A stretch of DNA of 64,000 bases, from contig NC_079210.1 in assembly GCF_026745355.1 (NCBI RefSeq), forward strand, positions 16,414,922 to 16,478,921. Reading direction: 5' to 3'. The DNA comes from Beta vulgaris subsp. vulgaris. Its lineage: Eukaryota > Streptophyta > Magnoliopsida > Caryophyllales > Amaranthaceae. Made by a program: the position numbers and the translations under genes. The first letter of the stretch is position 1. Every line of letters begins with the position of its first letter. The notes beneath the pieces are model-generated. The model was not told the DNA's origin. It worked only from the letters and a program-made list of their open reading frames with translations, and searched no databases. Of the stretch, positions 11,142 through 23,406 are shown one piece after another.

Positions 11142-11268
11142 GGCCATGTTTAGTTCACTTGAAATTTTCTGATCTGAACTTATCTGATCTGATCTGATCT
11201 GAACTGATCTGATTACAAGATCTTATCTTTTAGATTTTTCTCAATATATAAGAAAAAATATAGTCATG
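11142..11268. mobile_element. Truncated MITE at array junction 1
   Basis: First 127 bp of the MITE seen complete at 33115-33448, cut at CATG and joined through AGA to the next unit. Confidence 0.85.
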
Positions 11269-11271
11269 AGA

Positions 11272-12247
11272 TGCTGGGTGGGATCGGATTTGTCCTCTCG
11301 CTGACCTTTCTTTCCCATGAGATGCTCTAGATAGCCTTTCTTAAGCAGCCACTCCACTTCTTTTTTGAGGGCGTTGCCGTCCTCTGTGCGATGGCCATGG
11401 TCGCCATGATAGCTGCACCATTTGGTGGTGTCTTTCTCCCTATCTCGCCTGTTGCTCTTGCGCGGCCACCTGGCTGGTGTCCCCAGCTTTTCAAGCGCGT
11501 TTACTACGCCTCTTGCATCCACGTTAAAGCAATAGGAAGCAATAGATGGGTAGTCATTGTCAGCATATTTACCTGTGGCCTTGTTGGCTACGCTGTTGGT
11601 TTCGCGCTTTTGATAGGGCTGGTGACGCCGGTCACTTTCTTTTGGTTTTGGGCCTTTCGATCGTAGCTGGGCTCACTTCCATACCTGGACACCTTGTCTT
11701 CTTCGACGCGGATTTCAGCCATAGCTCTGGCCCTAACTTCCTCAAACGTGCTACAGGGGTACCTGGTCAGTTCATAATATAACCTGGATCTGTATGTTAA
11801 GCCCCTTCTGAACGCTTCGATGGCACTAGGAATATTTAGGCTTTTGACTGAGATCATCTCCTTGTTGAACCGGTCCAGGTACTGCCTCACAACTTCATTT
11901 GTCTTCTGTGTAATCTGATACAGGTCGCCTGTGTGTTTCTCTAGGACCCTGTTGCTGGCAAGTTGCAAGTAGAATTTGTTAATCAAAGTAGGGAAGTTTT
12001 GGATACTACCTGGTTTTAGGCTGATTAGCCACTGCATGGCTGGTCCGGATAAGGTGGCTCCAAAGGATTTGCACATGGTGGCTTCCAGGCCCTGGCCACG
12101 GGGCCTAGGCGTTTTGTTGCTTTTGACGGAGTCTAGCTCCTTCCTGAGACTATCAATAGTCTGCTGAGTTTCAAATTGAGTGTGGCGAATATCTTCCTGA
12201 GCTTTCAGCAAAGCATCCTTCATCATTTCGGCAGTATCATCAGCCAT
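11272..12247 (-). pseudogene. Ty3/gypsy gag fragment (array copy 2)
   Basis: Second copy of the minus-strand gag, starting at 12247. It is truncated at the unit junction, so the protease part is lost. A one-base loss near 11640, relative to the other two copies, splits the reading frame into an N-terminal 219-residue part and a zinc-knuckle part. Past the junction the frame runs ten codons into MITE sequence before stopping near 11241. Confidence 0.8.
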
Positions 12248-12307
12248 ATTTCCTAGGGTGAAATGTGTGTATTTTCTTTTTGGTATTTTTATGGGAGTTT
12301 AGCTGTA

Positions 12308-12329
12308 GAGCCCCACGGTGGGCGCCAAA
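12308..12329 (-). other. Gypsy primer-binding site (copy 2)
   Basis: Identical to the site in copy 1, the same distance upstream of the gag start at 12247. Confidence 0.75.
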
Positions 12330-12435
12330 CTTTTTTACAATAGCATTTCAGTAAAAACCGCTTATAAAGCATCATGCCATGAACAAAAGGATCTTAGAAG
12401 TTAATTGTTAACGGCTGATTGTAAACAACGTTCAA

Positions 12436-14153
12436 CAATTTGGCATAAACTTGCTTCATCCCTACCAACTGAAGAAAAGCAGCGGATCATTGAATTCCTA
12501 CAAGAAAATATAAGTTGTTTCGCATGGAGCCATGAAGATATGGTAGGCATTGAACATGACATCATCACTCATAAGCTGAACGATGACCCCAACTCAAAGT
12601 CTATCAAGCAAAAAAGGAGGAAGTTCGCGCCAGAAAAAATTTAATAGTTAATGAAGAAGTAGAGAAGCTACTGAAAGCTGGGAAGATCAGAGAAGTCAAG
12701 TACCCAGATTGGCTAGCTAATATGGTGGTCGTAGGCAAAAAAATGGCAAGTGGCGAGTGTGTATTGATTTCAACGATCTCAACAAGGCGTGCCCAAAGGA
12801 CCCCTTCCCACTGCCGCACATCGATGCATTGGTAGACGCCACAGTTGGACATGAGAGATTAACTTTCCTAGACGCATATTCTGGTTATAACCAATACTCA
12901 TGAACCCGACGGATCAAGAAAAGACGGTATTCATGACTGAAAGAGGTATTTATTGCTACAAGGTGATGCCTTTTGGATTGAAGAACACAGGTGCCACCTA
13001 CCAGCGGTTAGTTAACAAAATGTTCGAGAAGCAGCTGGGAGATACGATGGAAGTCTACATAGATGACATGCTGGTCAAAACAAAGCAAGCTGAAGATCAC
13101 GTTGCTCATCTGCATGATACTTTCGAAGTTCAAAAAAGGTATGGGATGAAGCTTAACCCTAGTAAGTGTTCCATTGGAGTCCCTTTAGGAAAATTTCTGG
13201 GGTACATAGTTACCCAACGAGGCATAGAAGCTAGTCCCAGCCAAGTGCAAGCATTGATCAATATCCAATCACCCCGGAACTTAAAGGAAGTCCAGAAGCT
13301 AACTGGGAGAGTAGCCGCGCTCAATAGGTTCATATCCAGATCCTCCGATAATTGCCATCTGTTCTACAACATGCTGAAAAAGATCAAGGGATTTAACTGG
13401 ACAGCCGAACATGAAGCTGCACTACAAGATCTAAAAGCTTGCGTAGTTCTACCTCCTCTGCTTTCGAAGCCAGCTGCAGGCGAGACGCTCCAGCTATATT
13501 TAGCCGTCAGCAGCAAGGCGGTAAGTGCAGTGCTATCTAGGGAAGTAGAAAATCAACAACTTTCAGTCTATTACGTAAGTAAATCCTTGCTGGACGCCGA
13601 AACCTGGTACACATCACTAGAAAAACTTGTACTAGCTTTGTACATGGCATCACGTAAGTTAAGATATTACTTTGAATCTCATCCTATTCATGTCATGACT
13701 AACTATCCTATCAAAGTTGTATTAAGGAAGCAGGAATGCTCAGGGAGAATGGTCAAATGGGCTATATCCCTAAGCGTGCATGACATTAAGTATCTGCGTA
13801 GGACAGCTATAAAATCCCAAGCTCTAGCTGACTTTTTGGCAGACTTTAGTCCTGACCTAACAGCTGCAGCTGAAGAGGAAGTGCGTCACATTAATCAAGT
13901 GGGTAAGTCCGGATCCTAGCAGCTGTATGTGGATGTATCCTCGAATTTCAGAGGAGCTGACCTAGGTGTAGTAATAAAGTCGCCACAAGGGGACATGATA
14001 GTACGCGCTATCTGTTGTGATTTTAAAGCTACCAACAATGAGGCAGAGTATGAAGCCTTAATTGCAGGCATGATATTAGCATGTGATTTAAAAGCTAACA
14101 ATTTACATGTGTTCAATGATTCGCTATTAATAGCTAGCACTGAACACATGTAA
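12436..14153 (+). pseudogene. Ty3/gypsy RT-RNase H fragment (copy 2)
   Basis: Second copy of the RT-RNase H fragment. It has the longest open stretch of the three, 12900-13919, carrying the YIDD active-site motif through to the RNase H entry. The TGA after the FLDAYSGYNQ motif and the TAG near 13917 are shared with copy 1. A one-base change in the poly-A run near 12739 breaks the N-terminal RT frame only here. Confidence 0.85.
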
Positions 14154-15007
14154 ACTGTTAGCTTTTAAATCACATGCTAATATCATGCCTGCAATTAAGG
14201 CTTCATACCCAGCCTCATTGTTGGTAGCTTTAAAATCACAACAGATAGCGCGTACTATCATGTTCCCTTGTGGCGACTTTAATACTACACCTAGGCCAGT
14301 CCTCTGAAATTCGAGGATCCATCCACATACAGCTGCCAGGATCCGGACTTACCCACTTGATTAATGTGACGCACTTCCTCGTCAGCTGCAACTGCTAGGT
14401 CAGGACTAGAGTCTGCCACAAAGTCAGCTAGAGCTTGGAATTTTATAGCTGTCCTAGGCAGATACTTAATGTCATGCGCGCTTAGGGATGTAGCCCATTT
14501 GGCCATTCTCCCTAAGCATTCTGGCTTCCTTAATACTGCTTTGATAGGATAGTTAGTCATGACATGAATAGGATGAGATTCAAAGTAATATCTTACTTTA
14601 CGTGATGTCAGGTACAAAGCTAATACTAGTTTTTCTAGTGATGTGTACCTGGTTTCGACATCCAGCAAGGATTTACTTACGTAATAGACTGGGAGTTGTT
14701 GACTTTCGGCTTCACTAGATAGCACTGCACTTACCGCCTTGTTGCTGACGGCTAAATATAGCTAAAGCGTCTCGCCTGCAGCTGGATTCGAAAGCAGAGG
14801 AGGTTGAGCTAGGTAAGCTTTTAGATCTTGCAGTGCAGCTTCATGTTCGGTTGTCCAGTTAAATCCCTTGTTCTTTTTCAGCACGTTGTAGAACAGGTGG
14901 CATTTATCGGAGGATCTGGATATGAACCTATTGAGCGCGGTTACTCTCCTCGTTAGCTTCTGGACGTCCCTTAAGTTCCGGGGTGATTGGATATGGATCA
15001 AGGCTTG
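13248..15007. repeat. Large inverted repeat (copy 2)
   Basis: Arms 13248-14115 and 14141-15007 around the same 25 bp spacer. Confidence 0.85.
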
Positions 15008-15034
15008 GTCAAAAGACGTTGTTTCAACAGTCAT
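14141..15034 (-). pseudogene. Inverted RNase H-RT fragment (copy 2)
   Basis: Second copy of the minus-strand arm, essentially identical to the one at 3172-4065, with the same stop between the connection and RNase H parts. Confidence 0.8.
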
Positions 15035-15124
15035 GCCTAAAAAATAGGGCGAGATCCGTGGTTGAGGAGAAGATGGAGTTGTTCCTTGATTTTAGGAGAT
15101 TGTGGCAAGATAGTAGGAGTTAGT

Positions 15125-15320
15125 TGTTAACGGCTAATTGTAAACAACGTTAAATAGAATGCACTTGTATAAATAGAAGAAAAGGATCTTAGGAGCACAC
15201 AAGTATTTCAAATCATTTACATTCAAATATTTCCTTTGCTTTTACAATACTATCTTGGCACAATTCTGTTTATGCCGAATTCATTTAAGTAAAAACCGCT
15301 TATAAAGCATCATGCCATGA
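15125..15320 (+). repeat. LTR-like fragment with TATA motif (copy 2)
   Basis: Same 196 bp block as at 4156-4351, in the second array unit. Confidence 0.5.
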
Positions 15321-16746
15321 GAATGAAAGAGGCAATCGAAGCAGCAAAATAGTTTTATGTCAATAAACGCAAGGATGTATGAGTTATAACACCACAAAAC
15401 AATGTAAATGTAAACTAGATGCCATCCACCCTCACAGGAAGGCAAATACTCAGTGAAAAAATAAGAAAGTTTCACTGTGATGATGAGCGGAGAGAGGAAC
15501 AATAACAAGGATAATTTTTTCTTTAGAAGAGTAATGAGAGACCAAGATCATAATATGAGGCATAGGAGCAGAGAAGCGTTGAAAACTAGCAGCTATGGAT
15601 AATAAAAGCTGAGAATTAATGAAACTATAGATGTAATACAGCATAGAGCTTTTATATGGATCAAACCTCTTCCACTCGGGACTTAAAGAGAGGTACCAAC
15701 AATAGAAAACCATGTCATAAAGAAAGAGCACTCGAGACTGAGTGGGCATGAAAACATTAAAAAAGGAGATAAAAACAAAACAACTATTAATGTGTAACCT
15801 AAAGCAAATAAAAGCTAACAAGATGAGTAAGATGAGCAACTGAGCATCGTAGGTTGACCAATATCGAAGCATTGTGGCTATGAATAGGTAATTTTTAACA
15901 ATTAATGAAGTAGGATGAGTTATTGGAATCCATCCATACATATTTGGACGCAGAAGATAATAGCAATTAATCGATAGAGGTTTGGATCTTTACGAGAAAT
16001 TCATAGCAAAAAACATAGGAATATGTTGAGGAGAGTTTAGAATCTCCGATAGAGAATGGTGCTAGGTCATACCAAAACCAAATAAAGGTCTGAACATAAA
16101 ATGTAGACCATAACCAAAATATAAAACTTAAGAGTAGACACTTGTTAACAAAATTATAGGATGAGATAAAGACTTAGGATGATGCAGAATGAGATTAGAA
16201 TAAGTCGAAATAGTGGTTACAGTAGAATTAGATAAATCCATAGCAAACTGGAGCATAGTAAATGAAGAACTCCTGGTTCTACTAATTACGAAGAAAACCA
16301 ATATAGAACAGTACCCAAACAAACAAAAAACTAAGAGAAGACTTACCTGGGAGAAGGCACAGAGGTGGTTGCGGACACCCTAGTGAATTTGTAGATCGGG
16401 ATCCATCAGAACTGCCCAAGCGATGATGCAGCTGCACTGAGTCGGAACAGTGGCCTGAACGAATTTTGAGGAGAGGCGGTGGAGGATGATGACGAGGGGG
16501 CGGTGGTAAGGGTTGTTCTTGAAGGTGATTTGGAGCCAAAAGCCCAAAATAATGGATTACAAAGAGCAGGGCCATTCCTGAACATTATTGGGCATAATAG
16601 ATTTATGAGAATATGCATGTTTATGCATAATAGATTTATTAGAATATGCATGTTTATAGGATAAAAACTATTTGAGAATCGACTAATTCATGTTTATCAA
16701 GTATCAACAACTATTTTTATTTATATATGATTAATTATATCTAATA

Positions 16747-16994
16747 TTCACTCCGTCCTAAAAATATTTGTATATTTATTAGTTCACGTAATGTAAGAAA
16801 TAAGTTCTAGTGTGCTTATCAATTGTTATTTTATTAAAAAAAATAATGTATGTGATAAGAGTTGGTGGGTATCTTTTATTGAAAATGAGAGAAATCACAT
16901 AATAATAGTGGGACCATGTCAAAAATAAAAGTTTGTAAAATTGAAATGGAAAAAACAAAAAACAAAGTGCTCATATTATTGTGGGACGATGAAG
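16747..16994. mobile_element. Stowaway-like MITE (copy 2)
   Basis: Same element as at 5779-6027, one base shorter near its right end (GGGACGATGAAG), so the terminal repeat is slightly damaged. Confidence 0.7.
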
Positions 16995-18423
16995 TAGCCT
17001 TCTATAAAGTATATAAACTAATAACTTGACAAGTAAAATCAAAAATATAAAATATATTTTATCACCCAACACCTATAAAGAATATTATGAATCTAAGTAT
17101 TGACTTTAGGTTGTATACATGTTTTTTAGAATAATTTACAATTTCAAAGTATATAAGATATAAAATCATACTGACTAAAAAATAATATAATATAATATAG
17201 TGATAAAAAAGAAATGAAGAAATAAGTTGAAAAAATAGTGTAAAAAGGAAATATAAAAGAAAATGAAAATAACAACTACCAAAGGAGAACATCATTGCCA
17301 ATTGTATAAAGAAAAAGAAAAAGCAGAAGAAAACAAAAAGAAAAAGAAAAATTAAGAAAAGGAAACAAACAGATTAACAATTGTAATAAGAGGGGATCCG
17401 AATAACCGAAGTCTTGCACTCTCAACATTCCCTTATAATCAAACAACTACCATCTTTTCAATACAAAACATATGCATAGTTCACGCGGGGTTTAGTAAAC
17501 CAATTCCAGATTTATGGGCCTTAGGCCGGCTCCCCGCCTGCCCCGCCCTAGGGCCGGGACTGACAAAGAGGCAAAAAACGACAATTGGATACTCTATTAG
17601 GAGAGAATAAATTTAGCTTATAGATGAAGAAAGTGGTAAATCAGGGCGGGCGGTCTTTGGATCTGGAGGTTTCTTTCAGCGCTGATATGCCCATATCCAA
17701 TATAGGGCAATAGTTGCCCATATCAGAGGCATATTAGTATTTTCACCAATAAAAGTAAAAAGGAGCTACATAAACGTATGAAAGTAGAAACGTAAAAAGT
17801 AAAATCTGATTGTTTGCTTTGCTACTTCTCTTTGAAAGTAACTTCTAGTTCTTCTCTTTGAAATCAGCTTTTAGTTCTTCTCTTTGAAAGCAGATTCTTC
17901 TCCTTCTCCTTGGAAGCTACTTCTCCTTGGAAGCTACTTCTCCTTCACATTGTCGGCATTTAAGGTATGTGTTAATTTTATGAAAATTGAAGAAGTAAAC
18001 AACTTTGGTTTAGGGCTTTCAGTGTTTTTGTTGAATTTGATTAATTTAAAGTTAAAAGTTAAATGTCAGTAAAAATAATTAGGGCTTTTAGTGTTATTGT
18101 TGAAATTGGGAATTAGCGCTTAGTGTTTTAGTTGATTTTGATTAATTTAGTGTGCGTTTTGTCGGTAATAGAGTTTGTTGAATTTATTTTGTTTAGTTTT
18201 GTGTTGGCAATATGTTTTAGAGAAAGTATTTGATTAATTTGATGAAGGGTTATATTTTGTGTTGGAATTAGTATCTGCATATTGATTGTAACCATTTATA
18301 CTAATTGAGAAAATATAAAAATATGGGCTTTCAAAAGAATATCAATTGAATTTTGTGTAATTGTTAGTCATAAGATGGAGACTAAATGTTGATTAATAAG
18401 TAAATGTCGATTGTTTTATAGGT

Positions 18424-21400
18424 ATGAGTGAACGGAACGACGATGATTTGTCAGATGACTACGAGGAGGAAGATGAATGTTTGGAGGAGGTAATTTACAA
18501 AATATGTTTATTAGATTAGGATATTCTTCTATGTTTACAAATAAAATGTAATAAGTTCTATGTTATTGGATTAGGATGAAGGTGGATCTAAGAGGAAGAA
18601 GAGGTTGAAAGGTGGTGTGGCTGAAGAGAGGTAACAATGTTGCTGAATAGATATATGTATCAAAGTTGATGTTGTACTAGTGGGTTTATCGATCCATTAT
18701 TTAATTAAAAGTCTATTCATAACCTACATTTGATTATTTACTCTATAGGTTGATCTAATAATGATGTGATAAAGCAAAGTAATCCTGTATTTTGTTTATT
18801 TTTCTTCACAAAGAATTAATAGTAATATAACCATAGTGGAACCATACTAGAAGGCATATGTAAACTCCATAATTTATAAGGTATGGAAGTAATATGCTTA
18901 AAAACTATGCACGGGCAGGCTCCTATGCAAACTGGGCAGGTTCCAAGTCAAAGTAACACGAGGATATTTAAATTTACGAGAGATATGTTTAGGGTTAATG
19001 ATATAAGTGAAGTGTGGTGCGGTGAGATCACGGGTGAGGTGTGTAAAACTCAACTACAAAATTGCAAAGGTTCGCATCCTAATGTCAATTATAGGGTAGA
19101 GACATTAGGCAAAGTTGTTGGTGGATTTAATGCAATGAAAGTGCAGTGGGTTATAGACATGGGTTTTGGAGGTCTGCTGGAGTTGAAGCGTAGAAGATTG
19201 TCGCGTTCGTTATGCTATTGGTTGATGACTTGGGTTGACACTGAGAAGAAGGTGTTGATGTTGCCCGGTGGTGTGGATTATCCATTGGACAGGAGTCAGG
19301 TGCATTGGGTTTTAGGCACTCCGCCGAAGCGGGTGCCGAAGGTTGGAGGGATGATGATAGTAAGAGGGCAGTAGCAGAGATAAGGAAGAAGTATGAGTCG
19401 GATGTTGGGATTCCCATGGTGAAAGTACTGGAGAAAGTGGAAAGAGTATGAGATTCTGAAGAGTATGAATTCAAGACTGCCTTCCTTATACTAGTGTTCT
19501 GTGATTTTCTATGTCCTACCACCTGCCGAAGGCTAGAGAGTGATCTAGTTGTTGCTGTGACTCTTGCTATGGATGCAAAGAATTATGATTGGTCGTCCCT
19601 GGTGCTAGAAAAACTTTTAGTACATGCTCGACAGTTTGCGGAAAAGTTTTATAAGCATGGGTATGCAAAGGGTTGTGGAGGCTGCACATACTTTCTCGCT
19701 GTGAGTTGTTAATATTTTGTGTAATAAATTTTCATATAATAAGGTTTTTTTATTTAATATATTGGTAATTTATGAATCTAAACATGTTAATATATTATAT
19801 GAAATGCAGATTTTGTATCTTGATAGGCTGAACCGGCCTCCTATGAAGTGGGGTTTGTTTCCTAGATGTAAGGCATGGTCGTACAAGTGTTAATTTGGCA
19901 AAATTTGATGGTCAATTTGTTGAAGGAGATTTTGGGAAAATTGGGATAATAACTTATTTGATTATTATTTGGTGTTATTAGTTCTATCTATTTAGCTATT
20001 TGTTTCCTAGGTGTTATTAGTACAAAAATCATGTCGTAGTTGGGCAATGATGGACAGTGCATAGATTTGGCTTATTGAGAGAGACATCCTTTGATGGTGA
20101 GAGACACTATGGGTCCTTGGTCGATGGCGTATGAGGTAATAGGTTTATTGTGATGGTAAAATTATTATATTTAGGCAAAGACATTTATCATCTTACTGTA
20201 CATAATACCTAACTTTATTTTATATATTACATTGTATACTATTCTATTGATGAGTTTTCTAAATGGCATTAGCTTTGTTACTCTTAATACGTAGAAAACC
20301 ATCTAACTTCGATAAACCTTTTGAGCAATTTTGCTTACAATATTTGTCTTCATTCTATTCTCAAATATTTGTGCAGATTGCAAGTATAGTCCTTAGTGGA
20401 ATGGGTATTGAGATACCTGGTGGTGTGCGTGATGGTGAAAATGTAGCCACAGTGTCGACATATGAGGGTGAAGGATATGGTTTACGGTGAAGGGGCCATA
20501 GGGACAAGCTCAACTCATATCAGCGGAAGATGTTGCGCAGAGGGAATGCAAGGGAGTGTGATGATAATGGCGAGGGAATGGCGAGGAGTGACAGTAAGCA
20601 GGATGATGGGATGGATTTTATGGTTTAGGAGGGGGATCAGGAATGCGAGTTTATGGATGAGGGGCAGCAAGAGTAGTTAATTGGTGAGCAGCAATGAGAG
20701 AGTAGTTGTGGGCAGTTTAGGGAGGATGATGAATTTATTGGTGAGCAGGATAGTAATGATGGTGCACAAAACAACGGAGATGGTGAGGGTATGGTGAGGG
20801 TAAGCGTGATGGTGAGGTGGATAACACTAATGGTGAGGGTGAGAGTGGGAACAATGATTGTGAGAAGAAGAATGAGAAGCATGGAGATGGTGAGAAGGGG
20901 AATGAGAAAGATGGGGATGGTGAGCATGGGAATGATGATAATGGAGAGGGTGAGCAGAGGAGATTGAGTTATATGAGTAGGAAACAGTCAGAGAAATCAC
21001 TTACATCAGCTAGTAGCCTAATATAGAAGCTTACCGTTGGCATTGACGGAACTACACATGAAATTGAAACGAGTAGGTACGAGTGGGGCTCTTCTACCTT
21101 TAAGTACCCAGAAGGTGAATGCAAAGTGATTGAAAAGCAAGGTGACAATATGAGTGGGGATGGACTTAATGCTCATAACGTTGACGAGTTGTCTGGATGT
21201 ATGTCAGAAACAACTCTAAGGGTGGAGGAAGTGAAGAAAAGTGGGAGACGGCGTTGTACAAGGCCTAGTGTTAAGTTGAGGGAGGAGAATTTTTAAGTTG
21301 AGATAGTACCGAGGATATATCCCAACTACAGAGCGCGGATAGTACAACTTGTTTCAGAATATGACATGACAAAAATGTAGGTATAATTTTTGTATTTATG

Positions 21401-22111
21401 CAAATGTGTATTTGAATATGTTGAACATTAGTATGGTAAATTGTGTATTTTGTATATATAGGACGAGTAATAAGGTTTTGGTTAAAGTCGGTGATTTAAC
21501 AGCAAGCATGAGTGACTGTTGTTCAGTTTTAGATTCAAATATAGAAGTATCAGATAATGTAAGTGTAGACTTCTTTTATTGCTTTGTTGGTGCACCACAA
21601 GTAATATTGTTATTAATGTTGTTATTAATTGATTGGTTAATATGGTATTACTAATATAGTTATTGTATGTGTTATTGTATCGATGTATTAGTACGTTAGA
21701 GTTGTTGCGGTGATGTATACGCAGTTGTGGGTGAAGAAGTTTGTGGATGCAAGTGTGCGATATTTCATGGACCCCACGTTTGGTGTTGGTTTGACTTATG
21801 TTAGTTCTGTAATGGTTTGACTTATGTTAATAATTGATTACTAAAATAGAAAAAAAAATTATAGTCTACTATTATAGGAGAGGTTGGGGATTCTGATACT
21901 TGGAATGATGCGCATCGTGTTCAACAAGGTGTGCTGAAGAATTTAGGGGTATTTAGGCAAATAGGTTTTTTGTGGTAAAGTAATATTGTTCTGCATTTTG
22001 ATAGAAATTGTAATGAAGTTTGTGGAGCTAAATGGGTGTAATAATTGGGTTTGTTAGTAGTTACAATAGGTATTTGTTCTAGTCTTCGAAGACATGAATT
22101 GGTGGTGTGTT
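18424..22111 (+). pseudogene. Ulp1-like (C48) protease gene, truncated, copy 2
   Basis: Second copy, with the same exon order and the same in-frame TGA (19448-19450). Private changes include a two-base gain at the end of the KRKKRLK exon near 18628, shifted bases at 19012-19034 and a lost base at 19347, which break the large exon. The acidic linker is open here from 20817 to 21026. Like copy 1 it ends in the truncated MITE after the NWWCV motif, so the catalytic Asp and Cys regions are missing. Confidence 0.65.
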
Positions 22112-22238
22112 GGCCATGTTTAGTTCACTTGAAATTTTCTGATCTGAACTTATCTGATCTGATCTGATCTGAACTGATCTGATTACAAGATCTTATCTTT
22201 TAGATTTTTCTCAATATATAAGAAAAAATATAGTCATG
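22112..22238. mobile_element. Truncated MITE at array junction 2
   Basis: Same 127 bp MITE stump, with a junction identical to the one at 11265-11272. Confidence 0.85.
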
Positions 22239-22241
22239 AGA

Positions 22242-23218
22242 TGCTGGGTGGGATCGGATTTGTCCTCTCGCTGACCTTTCTTTCCCATGAGATGCTCTAG
22301 ATAGCCTTTCTTAAGCAGCCACTCCACTTCTTTTTTGAGGGCGTTGCCGTCCTCTGTGCGATGGCCATGGTCGCCATGATAGCTGCACCATTTGGTGGTG
22401 TCTTTCTCCCTATCTCGCCTGTTGCTCTTGCGCGGCCACCTGGCTGGTGTCCCCAGCTTTTCAAGCGCGTTTACTACGCCTCTTGCATCCACGTTAAAGC
22501 AATAGGAAGCAATAGATGGGTAGTCATTGTCAGCATATTTACCTGTGGCCTTGTTGGCTACGCTGTTGGTTTCGCGCTTTTGATAGGGCTGGTGACGCCG
22601 GTCACTCTTCTTTTGGTTTTGGGCCTTTCGATCGTAGCTGGGCTCACTTCCATACCTGGACACCTTGTCTTCTTCGACGCGGATTTCAGCCATAGCTCTG
22701 GCCCTAACTTCCTCAAACGTGCTACAGGGGTACCTGGTCAGTTCATAATATAACCTGGATCTGTATGTTAAGCCCCTTCTGAACGCTTCGATGGCACTAG
22801 GAATATTTAGGCTTTTGACTGAGATCATCTCCTTGTTGAACCGGTCCAGGTACTGCCTCACAACTTCATTTGTCTTCTGTGTAATCTGATACAGGTCGCC
22901 TGTGTGTTTCTCTAGGACCCTGTTGCTGGCAAGTTGCAAGTAGAATTTGTTAATCAAAGTAGGGAAGTTTTGGATACTACCTGGTTTTAGGCTGATTAGC
23001 CACTGCATGGCTGGTCCGGATAAGGTGGCTCCAAAGGATTTGCACATGGTGGCTTCCAGGCCCTGGCCACGGGGCCTAGGCGTTTTGTTGCTTTTGACGG
23101 AGTCTAGCTCCTTCCTGAGACTATCAATAGTCTGCTGAGTTTCAAATTGAGTGTGGCGAATATCTTCCTGAGCTTTCAGCAAAGCATCCTTCATCATTTC
23201 GGCAGTATCATCAGCCAT
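22242..23218 (-). pseudogene. Ty3/gypsy gag fragment (array copy 3), frame open
   Basis: Third gag copy and the only one with an uninterrupted frame from the ATG at 23218. The 335-codon ORF reads through the whole gag, including the basic linker and the degenerate CCHC-like knuckle. It crosses the unit junction and ends in ten residues encoded by the neighbouring truncated MITE (stop at 22211). It therefore encodes gag without protease plus a short junction-made tail. The open frame shows that the frame breaks in copies 1 and 2 arose after the gag ancestor, or are sequence errors. Confidence 0.8.
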
Positions 23219-23278
23219 ATTTCCTAGGGTGAAATGTGTGTATTTTCTTTTTGGTATTTTTATGGGAGTTTAGCTGTA

Positions 23279-23300
23279 GAGCCCCACGGTGGGCGCCAAA
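23279..23300 (-). other. Gypsy primer-binding site (copy 3)
   Basis: Identical to the sites in copies 1 and 2, just upstream of the intact-frame gag at 23218. Confidence 0.75.
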
Positions 23301-23406
23301 CTTTTTTACAATAGCATTTCAGTAAAAACCGCTTATAAAGCATCATGCCATGAACAAAAGGATCTTAGAAGTTAATTGTTAACGGCTGATTGTAAACAAC
23401 GTTCAA

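Larger units (their letters stand above)
304..11271. repeat. 10.97 kb tandem unit, copy 1
   Basis: First of three head-to-tail copies of a 10.97 kb unit. The left edge is set by the point where the sequence at 304 (TGCTGGGTGGG) also follows the unit junctions at 11271 and 22241. Upstream of 304 the gypsy gag gene simply continues, so the breakpoint cuts through that gene. The right edge is the CATG at 11265-11268 inside a MITE. Copies match almost base for base apart from scattered single-base indels and a few substitutions. Only copy 1 carries the protease-coding continuation of gag on its left. Confidence 0.95.
11272..22241. repeat. 10.97 kb tandem unit, copy 2
   Basis: Middle copy of the array, bounded on both sides by the identical junction CATG-AGA-TGCTGGG. 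It shares with copy 1, against copy 3, a TAG stop in the RNase H region and the absence of a 33 bp block. It has private indels, for example two extra bases at the end of a short Ulp1-gene exon near 18628. Confidence 0.95.
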
